Part shown: one piece after another, positions 1 through 8,643 of the stretch
How the letters are laid out: the number at the start of each line of letters is the position of its first letter
How positions within the stretch are numbered: position 1 is the stretch's first letter
The notes under the pieces: generated by a model
What the model saw: the letters and a program-made list of their open reading frames with translations, nothing else
Database searches by the model: none
Told to the model about the DNA's origin: nothing
Position numbers and translations under genes: made by a program
Origin: a bacterium
Lineage (GTDB): Bacteria > Patescibacteriota > Microgenomatia > UBA1400 > RBG-16-45-19
Direction: 5' to 3'
DNA: 20,850 nucleotides
Assembly: GCA_003247275.1 (NCBI GenBank)
Contig: QKAA01000049.1
Coordinates: 1-20,850 of the forward strand

Positions 1-401
1 GTATGCTTTTGGGAACCTACGCTCTATCAACTGGTTATTATGACCAAAACTACAAAAAAGCTCAAAAAGTCAGAACCCTCATCGTTCAAGATTACCAACA
101 GGCCTTTAGCCAATTTGACATTATTTTAGGCCCTGTTTCACCTGGACCGGCCCTAAAAGTAGGTGCTTCAAAAAATTCTCCTATGTTTGGCGAACTAGAA
201 GATATGCTCGTTGAAGCCAGCTCCATAGCGGGTCTAACGAGCTATTCTGTTCCCTGTGGTTTCGTTGATGGTTTACCCATAGGCCTTCAAATCACCGCCG
301 ATCAACAACAGGAAAATAAAGCGACCAGTGCAGCCATCGCCTTCCAACAAGCCACCGACTGGCATAAACAGCAGCCTGAACATATAGGTAAAAAGGCATA
401 A
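1..401 (+). CDS. gatA: Aspartyl/glutamyl-tRNA amidotransferase subunit A, C-terminal part (5' end outside window)
   Basis: This is the last ~132 residues of GatA, the amidase subunit that releases ammonia from glutamine for the GatCAB complex. GatCAB converts Glu-tRNA(Gln) and/or Asp-tRNA(Asn) to the amidated forms in the cytoplasm. The segment matches the conserved end of the amidase-signature family: the LGTYALSTGYYD block, the KAQKVRTLI helix, a GPVSPGPA stretch, and the final SVPCGFVDGLPIGLQI strand that closes the active site. The ATG at 3 is an internal methionine, since the family has this block deep in the protein. The Ser-cisSer-Lys catalytic residues lie upstream and cannot be checked. 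The TAA stop is 3 bp before gatB, so the two are probably translated from one transcript. gatC is not in the window. Confidence 0.95.
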   Translation, partial: MLLGTYALSTGYYDQNYKKAQKVRTLIVQDYQQAFSQFDIILGPVSPGPALKVGASKNSPMFGELEDMLVEASSIAGLTSYSVPCGFVDGLPIGLQITADQQQENKATSAAIAFQQATDWHKQQPEHIGKKA

Positions 402-404
402 ATT

Positions 405-1712
405 ATGGACACATCTAAATTAACACCCGTCATCGGCATAGAAATTCACGTTGAATTAAATACTAAAAGTAAAATGTTTTGTGGCTGCAAAGCCGATCAC
501 TTCCAAGCTGAGCCCAACACTCAAACCTGTCCCGTCTGTCTAGGGATGCCAGGGGCTCTCCCTGTTCCTAATAAACAAGCCATCGATTGGGCCATCATGA
601 TTGGCTTAGGCCTCAACTGTACTATTGCTAAAAATTCTAAATTTGATCGCAAACACTACTTCTACCCCGACCTGCCTAAAGGCTATCAAATTAGCCAATA
701 CGACGAACCATTGTGTCAAAAGGGGACTATTGATACCAAAGAAGGCGAAGTTAAGGTTACTCGAGTCCATCTTGAAGAAGATACCGCCAAGCTCCAACAC
801 ACCACCCTAGATGGTAAAAAAGTGTCACTCGTTGACTTTAACCGCAGTAGTGTCCCTTTGGTTGAAATTGTTTCTGAACCAGACGTTCATTCTGCCAACC
901 AAGCCAAAGAATACGCTCAAAAAATTCAGCAATTAGTCCGCTTTCTTGAAGTCTCTGACGCTGATATGGAAAAGGGCTCCATGCGCGTTGAAGCCAATAT
1001 CTCCTGGGGCTTAGATTTAGGTTATAAAGTCGAAGTTAAAAATATCAACTCCTTTAGATTCATGGCCAAAGCCATCGATTACGAGCTCAACCGCCAAAAA
1101 GAACTACTCGAAAAAGATGTTATTCCCGATCAAGAAACCCGTGGCTGGAATGAATCCAAAAACTGCACCTATACTCAGCGTTCAAAAGAAGATGCCAAAG
1201 ATTATCGCTATTTCCCCGATCCAGACATTCCCCCTCTCATCTTTAGCCAGTCAGAAATCGATGCCATCCAAAAAAACATGCCCAAACTCCCGGAAGCTAT
1301 CAAAACTGAATTAATCAATGACTGGAAAGTCCGACCTGATTACGCTGAAACTGTTATCGCCAATAAACAGTTAGCCCTTGATCTGGTTGATTGTCTCAAG
1401 CTAGCCAAAGCCGAATCGATTAGTACTGACAAAATAATGAACCTTATCATTAATAAAAAAATGAATCCCAGAGACACTGAAGAGATTTTCAAACAGATTA
1501 AAAAAGAAAGCAATGGTTCGACCCTATCGCCAGTGGAATTAGAAAATATAGTTACCAAAGTCATTAAAGACAATCCAGAAGTAGTGACCAAATATAAGCA
1601 AGGCAAAACTTCAGTCATTGGAGCTTTAATTGGTCAAGTTATGAGAGAATCAAAAGGCCAAGCTGACCCCAAAATAGCCCAGGAGTTAACCCGTAAACAA
1701 ATAGGTGCATGA
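405..1712 (+). CDS. gatB: Aspartyl/glutamyl-tRNA amidotransferase subunit B
   Basis: GatB is the kinase/transamidase subunit of GatCAB. It phosphorylates the tRNA-bound Glu/Asp side chain and then uses ammonia channelled from GatA. The N-terminal catalytic domain opens with PVIGIEIHVELNTKSKMF. A four-cysteine zinc-type site is visible (C26, C28, C42, C45), followed by CLGMPGALPV. The family signature DFNRSSVPLVEIVSEPD lies at about residues 144-160. The C-terminal YqeY-like tail domain, which reads the tRNA, occupies about 290-435 and ends in IGALIGQVM. At 435 aa it is somewhat shorter than the usual ~475 aa but not truncated at either end. The ATG lies 3 bp after the gatA stop. The gene ends in TGA, which shows that UGA is a stop in this genome. 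Presence of GatAB suggests that GlnRS and/or AsnRS may be missing (inference). Confidence 0.97.
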   Translation: MDTSKLTPVIGIEIHVELNTKSKMFCGCKADHFQAEPNTQTCPVCLGMPGALPVPNKQAIDWAIMIGLGLNCTIAKNSKFDRKHYFYPDLPKGYQISQYDEPLCQKGTIDTKEGEVKVTRVHLEEDTAKLQHTTLDGKKVSLVDFNRSSVPLVEIVSEPDVHSANQAKEYAQKIQQLVRFLEVSDADMEKGSMRVEANISWGLDLGYKVEVKNINSFRFMAKAIDYELNRQKELLEKDVIPDQETRGWNESKNCTYTQRSKEDAKDYRYFPDPDIPPLIFSQSEIDAIQKNMPKLPEAIKTELINDWKVRPDYAETVIANKQLALDLVDCLKLAKAESISTDKIMNLIINKKMNPRDTEEIFKQIKKESNGSTLSPVELENIVTKVIKDNPEVVTKYKQGKTSVIGALIGQVMRESKGQADPKIAQELTRKQIGA

Positions 1713-1751
1713 AGCAAGTAAAAATCAACTCCCCAATAACAAAAAATAGGC

Positions 1752-1757
1752 TAAAAT
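1752..1757 (+). promoter_or_regulatory. Candidate -10 element for dnaE (leaderless-type spacing)
   Basis: TAAAAT lies 5 bp upstream of the dnaE ATG in the 50-bp gatB-dnaE gap. No Shine-Dalgarno sequence is visible in that gap and no convincing -35 box. If used, transcription would begin at or next to the start codon. Read-through from gatB is an equally simple explanation, so the call is weak. Confidence 0.3.
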
Positions 1758-1762
1758 AAACT

Positions 1763-4700
1763 ATGCCAGGATTTGTTCACCTTCATGTTCATACCCAATA
1801 CTCCCTTCTCGATGGGTTACCCAAGCTCCCCCAATTAGTCAAACGTGTCCACGAATTAGGTCAGACTGCCTGTGCCATTACCGACCATGGCGCAATGTAT
1901 GGCGCTGTCCATTTCTACAATGCCTGTAAAGCTGAAGGAATCAAACCAATCATCGGTGTCGAAGTTTACATGTCTCAAACCACAAGAGACACTAAACAGG
2001 TCAAGATGGGCTCCGACCAATTTCACCTTGTCTTGCTCGCCAAAAACTTCATTGGTTACAAAAACCTTCTAAAAATTGTCTCCATCGCCCACTTAGAAGG
2101 ATTTTCCTATAAACCCAGAGTCGATTTCGACGTTTTAAAAAATCATGCTGAAGGCATTATTTGTTTATCTGGCTGCAATTCGTCCCTAATTGCCAAAAAA
2201 CTTAGCCAAAATGACGAAAAAGCCGCCAAAGACTGGGCTAAAAAATTCCTCTCCATCTATAACGACGATTTTTATATTGAAATTCAATCACATCCCAATA
2301 TTCCTGAGGTAGAAAGAACAACCCCAAAACTTGTTCAACTAGCTAAAGACATGGGCATTCCCCTAGTCGCCACCAATGATGTTCACTATATTTACCCAGA
2401 TGATGCTGAAGCTCAAGACGCCCTGCTTGCAGTTCAAACCAGAAAGACCATTGAAGACACTAATCGATTAAGCATGATTGATAGCCCCGATTTTTATGTC
2501 AAAACCACTGACGAAATGATCGAGGCCTTCAAAGAATACCCTGAAGCCATCGAAAACACCGTTAAAATCGCCGATATGTGCGACCTTGAAATCCCTATTG
2601 GCAAAATGATTTTTCCTGAATACCCACTCAAAAAAGGTCAAACCCCAGAGACAGCTCTTCGTGAAATGGCTCATGAAATGTTGCCCACCCGATACAAAAA
2701 TCCCTCAGCAGAAATTATTAAACGGGTTGATTATGAATTAGACGTCCTCTGTTCCAAAGGCTATGCCTCATATTTTTTGATCGTTCAAGATTTCATCAAC
2801 TGGGCTAAAGCTCAAGGTATTGGTGTCGGTCCTGGCAGAGGTTCAGCTGCCGGCTCAATTGTTTCTTATTGTCTAGGCATCACCACCATAGATCCTATCC
2901 TTCACGGCCTACCCTTCGAACGCTTTATGAACCCCCAGCGCCCCTCACCACCAGACATTGATGTTGATATCGCCGATATCCACCGCGATGAAGTCATTCG
3001 TTACGTGGCGAAAAAATATGGTGAAGATCATGTTGCTCAGGTCATTACTTTTGGCACCATGGAATCAAGAAATGCTATCCGCGACATTGGCCGCGTCCTT
3101 GGCCTGCCTTACGCTGATCCTGATCGTATTGCTAAATTAATCCCTCCCAAAACCCACATTGCCGACGCCATTGTTACCGTCCCCGAATTAGCCGAAGCCT
3201 ACAAAGAACCTAAATTTAAAAAACTACTCGACTTAGCTCAAAAAGTTGAAGGTAACAGTCGTCACTCATCCGTTCATGCCGCCGCCGTTATTATCGCCGA
3301 TAAACCCATTGTTGAGTATTCCCCAGTCCAACGCGAAGCCAAAGGCGGCAAACTCATTACTCAATATGACATGTATACCCTCGATCTTAACGTCTCTGAT
3401 ACCGCCATCGGCTTGCTCAAAATGGATTTTTTAGGTCTTAAAAATCTTTCTATCCTTGGCAAAGCCATTGAGTTTATTAAACAAGAGAACAACATCACCA
3501 TTGATATCGACACCATTCCTACCGATGATAAAGCAGTATTTGATATGCTCTGCCAAGGAGAAACCACCGGCGTATTCCAACTCGAATCTGGTGGCATGCG
3601 TCGGGTTGCAAGATCTCTTAAACCCTCTCGCTTTTCCGACCTTACCGCTATGGTTGCCCTATACCGCCCTGGACCCATGGACCTTATTGATGATTTTATT
3701 GCCGGCAAACAAGATCCATCAAAAATTAAATATCCCCATGAAAGCCTTAAACAAGTATTAGAAGAAACCTATGGCATTCCTGTCTACCAAGAACAGATTC
3801 TTCAAATTGCTAATGTGGTCGCTGGTTACTCACTGGGCGAAGCAGATATTCTGCGCCGAGCCATTGGTAAAAAGAAACGTTCCATCCTCCAAAAAGAAAA
3901 GGCCCGGTTTATTAAAGGTGCGGCCGAAAAAGGGTTTACCAAAAAAAGCGCAGAAGAAATTTGGGGATTTATCGACAAATTCGCCGGTTATGGCTTTAAC
4001 AAATCTCACTCGGCTTCCTACGCTATGATCGCGTATCAAACAGCCTACCTTAAAGTCCACTATCCGGTTGAATATATGGCCGCCCTTCTTTCTATTGAAG
4101 CTGGCGCCACTTCAGTTAATCGAGACGAGCGTATCAGTCAAGGTATTGATGAATGCAAACGGATGAATATCACTGTTCTCCCCCCCAATATCAACCACTC
4201 CTACACCGGCTTTACTATCGAAAAAGATAAAGACTCTCTTAATGGTCGAGCTATTCGCTTTGGTCTAAACGCTATCAAAAATGTAGGTGAAGCTGCTATC
4301 GAAAGTATCATCTATACCAGGAAAGAAGAAGAAAAATTCTCCTCATTTACTCACTTTTGCCGCACTGTCGACAATCGTAAAGTCAACAAAAAAGTTATAG
4401 AGTCACTTATCTATTCTGGCGCCTTCGATGATTACAGCAATCGAGCCACGCTCCTGCATGTTGCCGATGAAGTTAGATCGAAAAATTCCACCAAAGTCGA
4501 CAATAATGGGGCCAGTCAAGACAGTCTATTTAGTCTCGAAGAAGAAGTTTCTGAAGCTGCCCTTATTCAAGATAATTTCGATCAAATCCCAGAACTAAAC
4601 CTCGAAGAAAAACTAGCCAAAGAAAAACAATTAGTCGGTTATTATTTGACTGAACATCCTCAAGAAGCAGCCTTAAAAATCATTCAAGCTCAAATCAACC

Positions 4701-5230
4701 TCCACATCGCTGATATTGATGGGGGAGTCAAACAAAAAGTCAGACTTGGCGGCATCTTAACTCGGGTCCATCCCGTGGTTACTAAAACTAAAGGTCAACC
4801 TATGGCTTTTGCCACCTTAAGCGATGGTACCGGTCAACTTGATATTGTCTTCTTCCCTAGGATATACGACAAATACAAGCAAGATATTGCACCCGACACC
4901 GCCGTTATTATTTCCGGAGAATTAGACGGTAAAGCTGAAAAACCCTCTCTCATTGCTGAAGGCTTTGCCAAAATCACGCCATTTGCTACCGATGATTCTC
5001 CTCAATTGTTTAATCAAGATGTTGGTAGTATTATTATCGAAATTCCACGAAACACCTCAAAAACTATCCTTTCTTCGTTAGGAACACTGCTTAAAAGTCA
5101 TCCGGGCGAAAACACCATCTCCATCTCTATCCCTAATGGCAACCAGTATCCCAAAATCATGACCCTACCATACAAAGTTAATTACGATAAAAAATTAGAA
5201 GTACAAGTTGATAAATTATTACAAAAGTAG
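1763..5230 (+). CDS. dnaE: DNA polymerase III alpha subunit (DnaE) with intact PHP metal site
   Basis: This is the replicative polymerase catalytic subunit, 1155 aa, about the usual length for DnaE1. The N-terminal PHP domain starts HLHVHTQYSLLDG. It keeps a full set of candidate metal ligands: H8, H10, D17, H42, E67, H88, C138, D206 and H208. E. coli DnaE has lost several of these. The palm carries GVGPGRGSAAGS and the catalytic aspartates in PPDIDVD (D398, D400, D402), with the third in LLKMDFLG (D555). Further C family blocks follow: TGVFQLESGGMR, PGPMDLIDDFI, YGIPVYQEQI and ADILRRAIGKKK. Next is the helix-hairpin-helix region and an OB fold at about 990-1060 (VRLGGILTRV, LSDGTGQLDIVFFP). 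No intein or frameshift is seen. The intact PHP site suggests intrinsic 3'-5' exonuclease proofreading, as described for other bacterial DnaE proteins with this site. The start is fixed by the conserved N-terminus; prs follows 4 bp after the TAG. Confidence 0.98.
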   Translation: MPGFVHLHVHTQYSLLDGLPKLPQLVKRVHELGQTACAITDHGAMYGAVHFYNACKAEGIKPIIGVEVYMSQTTRDTKQVKMGSDQFHLVLLAKNFIGYKNLLKIVSIAHLEGFSYKPRVDFDVLKNHAEGIICLSGCNSSLIAKKLSQNDEKAAKDWAKKFLSIYNDDFYIEIQSHPNIPEVERTTPKLVQLAKDMGIPLVATNDVHYIYPDDAEAQDALLAVQTRKTIEDTNRLSMIDSPDFYVKTTDEMIEAFKEYPEAIENTVKIADMCDLEIPIGKMIFPEYPLKKGQTPETALREMAHEMLPTRYKNPSAEIIKRVDYELDVLCSKGYASYFLIVQDFINWAKAQGIGVGPGRGSAAGSIVSYCLGITTIDPILHGLPFERFMNPQRPSPPDIDVDIADIHRDEVIRYVAKKYGEDHVAQVITFGTMESRNAIRDIGRVLGLPYADPDRIAKLIPPKTHIADAIVTVPELAEAYKEPKFKKLLDLAQKVEGNSRHSSVHAAAVIIADKPIVEYSPVQREAKGGKLITQYDMYTLDLNVSDTAIGLLKMDFLGLKNLSILGKAIEFIKQENNITIDIDTIPTDDKAVFDMLCQGETTGVFQLESGGMRRVARSLKPSRFSDLTAMVALYRPGPMDLIDDFIAGKQDPSKIKYPHESLKQVLEETYGIPVYQEQILQIANVVAGYSLGEADILRRAIGKKKRSILQKEKARFIKGAAEKGFTKKSAEEIWGFIDKFAGYGFNKSHSASYAMIAYQTAYLKVHYPVEYMAALLSIEAGATSVNRDERISQGIDECKRMNITVLPPNINHSYTGFTIEKDKDSLNGRAIRFGLNAIKNVGEAAIESIIYTRKEEEKFSSFTHFCRTVDNRKVNKKVIESLIYSGAFDDYSNRATLLHVADEVRSKNSTKVDNNGASQDSLFSLEEEVSEAALIQDNFDQIPELNLEEKLAKEKQLVGYYLTEHPQEAALKIIQAQINLHIADIDGGVKQKVRLGGILTRVHPVVTKTKGQPMAFATLSDGTGQLDIVFFPRIYDKYKQDIAPDTAVIISGELDGKAEKPSLIAEGFAKITPFATDDSPQLFNQDVGSIIIEIPRNTSKTILSSLGTLLKSHPGENTISISIPNGNQYPKIMTLPYKVNYDKKLEVQVDKLLQK

Positions 5231-5234
5231 AACT

Positions 5235-6134
5235 ATGAACCAATCAACCATCATTATCAGCGCATCTGGCGCTTCACCAATTAGCAACTCCTTAAGCCAA
5301 CTATTAGATTTACCACACTACGAGGTTAAAACAGATACTTTTCCCAACCAAGAACTCAAGATCCGCCTCGAACAACGAGCCGAAACCGCTATCTTAGTTG
5401 GCTCTTTCTCCACTCCAGTTAATTCGCGAATTATTGAATATCTTCTCATTGCTGACGCGCTCAAACGACGAGGTTGTCGCACCATTATTGGTGTCATTAG
5501 TTATCTTGCCTATTCCAAACAAGATAAAGTCTTTTTACCTGGCGAGCCACTTTCCGCCAAAGTCATTGCTTCTATTCTTCAAACCGCTCCATTAACTGAA
5601 ATCCTTACCCTTGATCTTCATAACCCCGCCATTTCTGGTTATTTTGATTGTCCCGTCACTAACATTAGTGCCGTCAACTATCTCGCCAAAAAAATCACCT
5701 CACTTTCTGCCTCAGATTCCCTAGTCGTTAGCCCAGACGCTGGTTCTGTTAAAAACGCCAACCGTTTTGCCTCAGCCCTCCAATTACCCATTGTTTTTGC
5801 CACCAAGCAACGCGATCTAGAAACAGGTAAAGTCAAATTTACCCACCTTAGCGAATCCGTGGCTGATAAAAACATTTACATTTATGACGACATGATTGCT
5901 ACGGGTAACACACTCACCTACCTGGCAGAATATTTAAAAAATGAAGGCGCCAAAACGATTAACGTCTTCTGTACCCACCACCTCTACTTAGATGGAGTTC
6001 AAACAGCCATCGACAAATCACCCATCGACAATTTAACTGTCACCAACTCCATTACCCCCTTAACCCCCATTGATTCACCCAAACTCAAAGTCATCGATTG
6101 CGCTCCACTTATTGCCGAACAGTTAAATCAATAG
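5235..6134 (+). CDS. prs: Ribose-phosphate pyrophosphokinase (PRPP synthetase), compact archaeal-like form
   Basis: The enzyme transfers pyrophosphate from ATP to ribose 5-phosphate, giving PRPP for purine, pyrimidine and NAD synthesis. This 299-aa protein has both phosphoribosyltransferase-fold halves. Visible motifs are the FPNQELKIRL strand, the ATP-site block YSKQD at 93-97 (usually YARQD), KVFLPGEPLSAK, the active-site histidine in DLHNPA (H129), and the PRPP-binding loop DDMIATGNT at 218-226. The loop and the KxFxPGEP wording resemble archaeal/class III enzymes more than the bacterial DDMIDTAGT and RARPREP forms. I chose ATG 5235, 4 bp after the dnaE stop; an in-frame ATG at 5208 lies inside dnaE and would add residues that do not match the family. 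pyrG starts 15 bp downstream, so the pair supplies PRPP and CTP. The Arg-to-Lys change in the ATP motif is unusual. Confidence 0.9.
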   Translation: MNQSTIIISASGASPISNSLSQLLDLPHYEVKTDTFPNQELKIRLEQRAETAILVGSFSTPVNSRIIEYLLIADALKRRGCRTIIGVISYLAYSKQDKVFLPGEPLSAKVIASILQTAPLTEILTLDLHNPAISGYFDCPVTNISAVNYLAKKITSLSASDSLVVSPDAGSVKNANRFASALQLPIVFATKQRDLETGKVKFTHLSESVADKNIYIYDDMIATGNTLTYLAEYLKNEGAKTINVFCTHHLYLDGVQTAIDKSPIDNLTVTNSITPLTPIDSPKLKVIDCAPLIAEQLNQ

Positions 6135-6149
6135 TCAGGAAATCTCTCT

Positions 6150-7802
6150 ATGCCAAAACAGAATAAATATAACTATATTTTTGTTTCTGGAGGCGTTCTT
6201 TCTGGTGTAGGCAAAGGTATCGTTACCGCCTCTGTTGCTCTTCTGCTTAAGCAAGCCGGATACAAAGTCACCATCGTCAAATGTGAGAATTACCTCAACC
6301 TCGATTCTGGCTTAATTAACCCCATCGAACATGGTGATCCCTTCTTATGCGAAGATGGAGCCGAAACTGACATGGATATTGGTACCTACGAAAAATTCTT
6401 AAACCAAAATTTTAGTCTGGATAACTTTATTACCATGGGGCAAATTTACAAAGCTGTCATTGATCGTGAACGCAATTTTGGCTATGGCGGTGAAGATGTT
6501 GAAGCTATCCCCCACGTTACCGACGAAATCATCAGTAAAATAAATCAAGCCGGTAATAAAGCTAACGCAGAAATTATTATTGTTGAACTTGGAGGCACAG
6601 TTGGCGAATATCAAAACGTGCTCTATTACGAAGCAGCCCGTATTCTAGAACACGTCCAAAACCAAACTGTTGTCCATATTCATGTCAGCTACCTACCTAC
6701 CCCGCCTCACCTTGGAGAACCTAAAACCAAGCCCACTCAACTTTCAGTCAAAACCCTTAATTCTATGGGCATCCAACCCGATTTTATCGTTGCTCGCGCC
6801 GTCGACCCCATCGATGAGCGTCGTCGCAATCGTTTTTCACTGTTTTGCTCCGTGAAACCTGAGCACATAATTGACTCACCTGATCTGAAAAGTGTCTACG
6901 AGCTACCTCTTAAATTTGCCCAGCAACAATTTGATAAAAAAATACTAAAATTACTCAATTTACCTGAAAAACAAGCAAAGTTGACAGAGTGGAAAAAACT
7001 TGTTCAAACCATCAATCACCCTAAAAAAACCTCCAAAACCATTGCTATTGTCGGCAAATATTTTGCTACCGGCGAATATCACTTAAGAGACTCATATGCC
7101 GCTCTCTACGACGCTATTGATCACGCCGCCAACTATCAAGATGTCAATATCAAAACCATTGGTATTAACAGCCAAACTGAAACTGATCTCGTCAAAAAGC
7201 TCGAATCAGTTGATGGCATTATCGTTCCAATTGGCTGGGGCGAAAGGGGAGTTGAAGGCAAAATTGATAGTATTCGCTACGCTCGTGAACACAAAAAGCC
7301 GTTTTTGGGCCTTTGTTACGGCATGCAATTGGCCATCGTCGAATACGCCAGAAACGTAGCTCATCTTAAAAACGCTCATACCACCGAAGTAAATCCCAAG
7401 ACTCCTCATCCCGTTATCCATATGATTCCTGAGCAACACCGTATTTTGTCAAATCGCGCCTACGGTGGCACCATGCGTCTTGGATCATGGGATTGTAAAG
7501 TTGCCCCAAACACCATAGCTGATTATTGTTATGCCCACTATAACCAATACAAAGACCCCGATCACAAAATTGCTGCCGAGAGACACCGCCATCGCTATGA
7601 ATTCAACGATGAATACACTGACACTCTCACCAACGCAGGACTCATCATTTCAGGCAGATCTGTCAAGGAAAATCTAGTTGAATGCATTGAGCTTGATCAA
7701 TCAGTTCATCCCTTCTTTATTGCCACCCAAGGCCACCCAGAATACAAGTCTCGACCCCTAAAACCCCACGCCCTCTTTTTAGAATTCATCAAACAGCTGT
7801 AA
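6150..7802 (+). CDS. pyrG: CTP synthase (divergent form)
   Basis: The enzyme makes CTP from UTP, ATP and glutamine. It is 550 aa, a normal length, with an N-terminal synthetase domain and a C-terminal class I glutamine amidotransferase domain. Seen: P-loop-like FVSGGVLSGVGKG (11-23), the Mg-site block EDGAETDMDIG (68-78), VELGGTVGE, the UTP-binding KTKPTQLSVK, IVGKY, FLGLCYGMQ with nucleophile C389, GGTMRLG, ERHRHRYE, and GHPEYKSRPLKPH with H529 and E531 of the triad. Several normally strict segments differ. KLDPYxNVDPGTMSP is replaced by KCENYLNLDSGLINP, and the oxyanion-loop PGGFG is PIGWG (360-364). The complete triad and UTP site still argue for an active CTP synthase. An AGGA Shine-Dalgarno sits in the 15-bp gap after prs. 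Confidence 0.93.
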   Translation: MPKQNKYNYIFVSGGVLSGVGKGIVTASVALLLKQAGYKVTIVKCENYLNLDSGLINPIEHGDPFLCEDGAETDMDIGTYEKFLNQNFSLDNFITMGQIYKAVIDRERNFGYGGEDVEAIPHVTDEIISKINQAGNKANAEIIIVELGGTVGEYQNVLYYEAARILEHVQNQTVVHIHVSYLPTPPHLGEPKTKPTQLSVKTLNSMGIQPDFIVARAVDPIDERRRNRFSLFCSVKPEHIIDSPDLKSVYELPLKFAQQQFDKKILKLLNLPEKQAKLTEWKKLVQTINHPKKTSKTIAIVGKYFATGEYHLRDSYAALYDAIDHAANYQDVNIKTIGINSQTETDLVKKLESVDGIIVPIGWGERGVEGKIDSIRYAREHKKPFLGLCYGMQLAIVEYARNVAHLKNAHTTEVNPKTPHPVIHMIPEQHRILSNRAYGGTMRLGSWDCKVAPNTIADYCYAHYNQYKDPDHKIAAERHRHRYEFNDEYTDTLTNAGLIISGRSVKENLVECIELDQSVHPFFIATQGHPEYKSRPLKPHALFLEFIKQL

Positions 7803-7816
7803 AAATACTTGGGTTA

Positions 7817-7845
7817 TTGAAGAAACTGATCATGACTGATACAAT
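7817..7845 (+). promoter_or_regulatory. Predicted sigma70-type promoter for rplS
   Basis: TTGAAG (7817-7822) and TACAAT (7840-7845) are separated by exactly 17 bp in the 92-bp gap after pyrG. Predicted transcription start is near 7852, giving a leader of about 40 nt that contains an AAAAGG Shine-Dalgarno upstream of the rplS ATG. The spacing and the 5/6 match in the -10 box make it one of the better promoters in the window. Confidence 0.5.
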
Positions 7846-7894
7846 TACCTCCGTTTCAAACAGCCTATTAATTTAGTAGTAACAAAAGGCGCCT

Positions 7895-8221
7895 ATGGCA
7901 AACCACTTTAAATATAAAGATCAAACAATCAACGTTGGCGATCGTGTCCTCGTTAAACAAATCATTAAAGAAGACGAAAAATCACGTATTCAAACCTTTG
8001 ACGGCCTCGTCATTGGCGTTAAAGGTCGTGACATCAACAAGTCATTTACCATCAGAAAAATTGCTTCTGGTAGTGTCGGTGTTGAGAGAATCATTCCTCT
8101 CGCCTCACCCAATATTGATTCCATCGAAGTCAAAGCTCGAGGTAAAGTTCGCCGTGGTAAATTAAACTATCTTCGCGAACGCATTGGTCGCAGCGCTCTC
8201 CGAGTTAAAGACAATTCCTAA
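7895..8221 (+). CDS. rplS: Large ribosomal subunit protein bL19
   Basis: This is ribosomal protein bL19, which sits at the 30S-50S interface. The 108-aa product fits the family in length and motifs: VGDRVLVKQ near the start, RIQTFDGLVIGVKG, a FTIRKIASGSVGVERIIPL core, and the basic tail RGKVRRGKLNYLRERIGRSA. It is preceded by AAAAGG and a good promoter and stands apart from pyrG, so it probably opens a transcription unit with yraN downstream. The usual bacterial neighbours rimM and trmD are not adjacent here. Confidence 0.97.
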   Translation: MANHFKYKDQTINVGDRVLVKQIIKEDEKSRIQTFDGLVIGVKGRDINKSFTIRKIASGSVGVERIIPLASPNIDSIEVKARGKVRRGKLNYLRERIGRSALRVKDNS

Positions 8222-8265
8222 AGATCAAGTTTGTTGTTTCATAATCTGTAAAAACAAGTGCTTTC

Positions 8266-8274
8266 TGCTACCAT
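8266..8274 (+). promoter_or_regulatory. Candidate extended -10 element before yraN
   Basis: TGCTACCAT (TG at 8266-8267, hexamer TACCAT at 8269-8274) ends 6 bp before the yraN ATG. There is no Shine-Dalgarno in the 59-bp rplS-yraN gap. The arrangement would give a leaderless or near-leaderless message. The hexamer is a partial match only. Confidence 0.25.
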
Positions 8275-8280
8275 GATTTC

Positions 8281-8643
8281 ATGGCTTCAACCTATCAAGT
8301 TGGTCACCAAGCAGAAACTGCCGCCGTTAAATATTTTAAGAAGCTTGGCTGGCAACTCCTCGAAACAAACTTTAAAATTAAAGACGCTGAAATCGACCTC
8401 ATTTTTAAACATCAACAGAAATATATTTTCGTTGAAGTTAAAGCCAGATTTACCCACAAATTTGGGCTTCCCGCAGAAGCCATTAGCCCGCATAAAATCA
8501 AACGAATCGCCAAAGCTGCAGAAATATATCTCCACCTACATCACCTAACCAACAATCAAGCTCAAATAGATGCCCTCACCCTAGATTACACCTTCAAACC
8601 AGTAAAAATTACTCACTATCAAAATATAGGACAACTAATATGA
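8281..8643 (+). CDS. yraN: YraN/UPF0102 family endonuclease-fold protein
   Basis: A 120-aa protein of the UPF0102 (YraN) family, a restriction-endonuclease-like fold with no settled biological role. It matches the family from the start: GHQAETAAVKYFKKLGWQLLETN, then AEIDLIFKHQQKYIFVEVKAR, which carries the PD-(D/E)xK-like acidic and lysine residues (ExD...ExK), and later PAEAISPHKIKRIAKAAEIYL. The ATG at 8281 gives the conserved N-terminus. Its TGA stop overlaps the ATG of the following cyclo-ligase gene (ATGA), so the two are translationally coupled. A nuclease role in DNA repair or recombination is possible but unproven. Confidence 0.88.
   Translation: MASTYQVGHQAETAAVKYFKKLGWQLLETNFKIKDAEIDLIFKHQQKYIFVEVKARFTHKFGLPAEAISPHKIKRIAKAAEIYLHLHHLTNNQAQIDALTLDYTFKPVKITHYQNIGQLI

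Noticed and set aside
405..1712. Possible alternative genetic code (UGA = Gly), as in some CPR lineages
   Set aside because: UGA ends gatB, yraN and the first GT-C gene at the positions expected from family lengths, and no conserved gene has an in-frame TGA.
3361..3708. Antisense open frame of 115 codons inside dnaE
   Set aside because: It lies across the conserved DnaE catalytic region, has no recognisable motifs or ribosome site, and is a side effect of the codon pattern of dnaE.
1763..5230. Intein or split site in dnaE
   Set aside because: The conserved blocks run without interruption and the total length is normal for DnaE.
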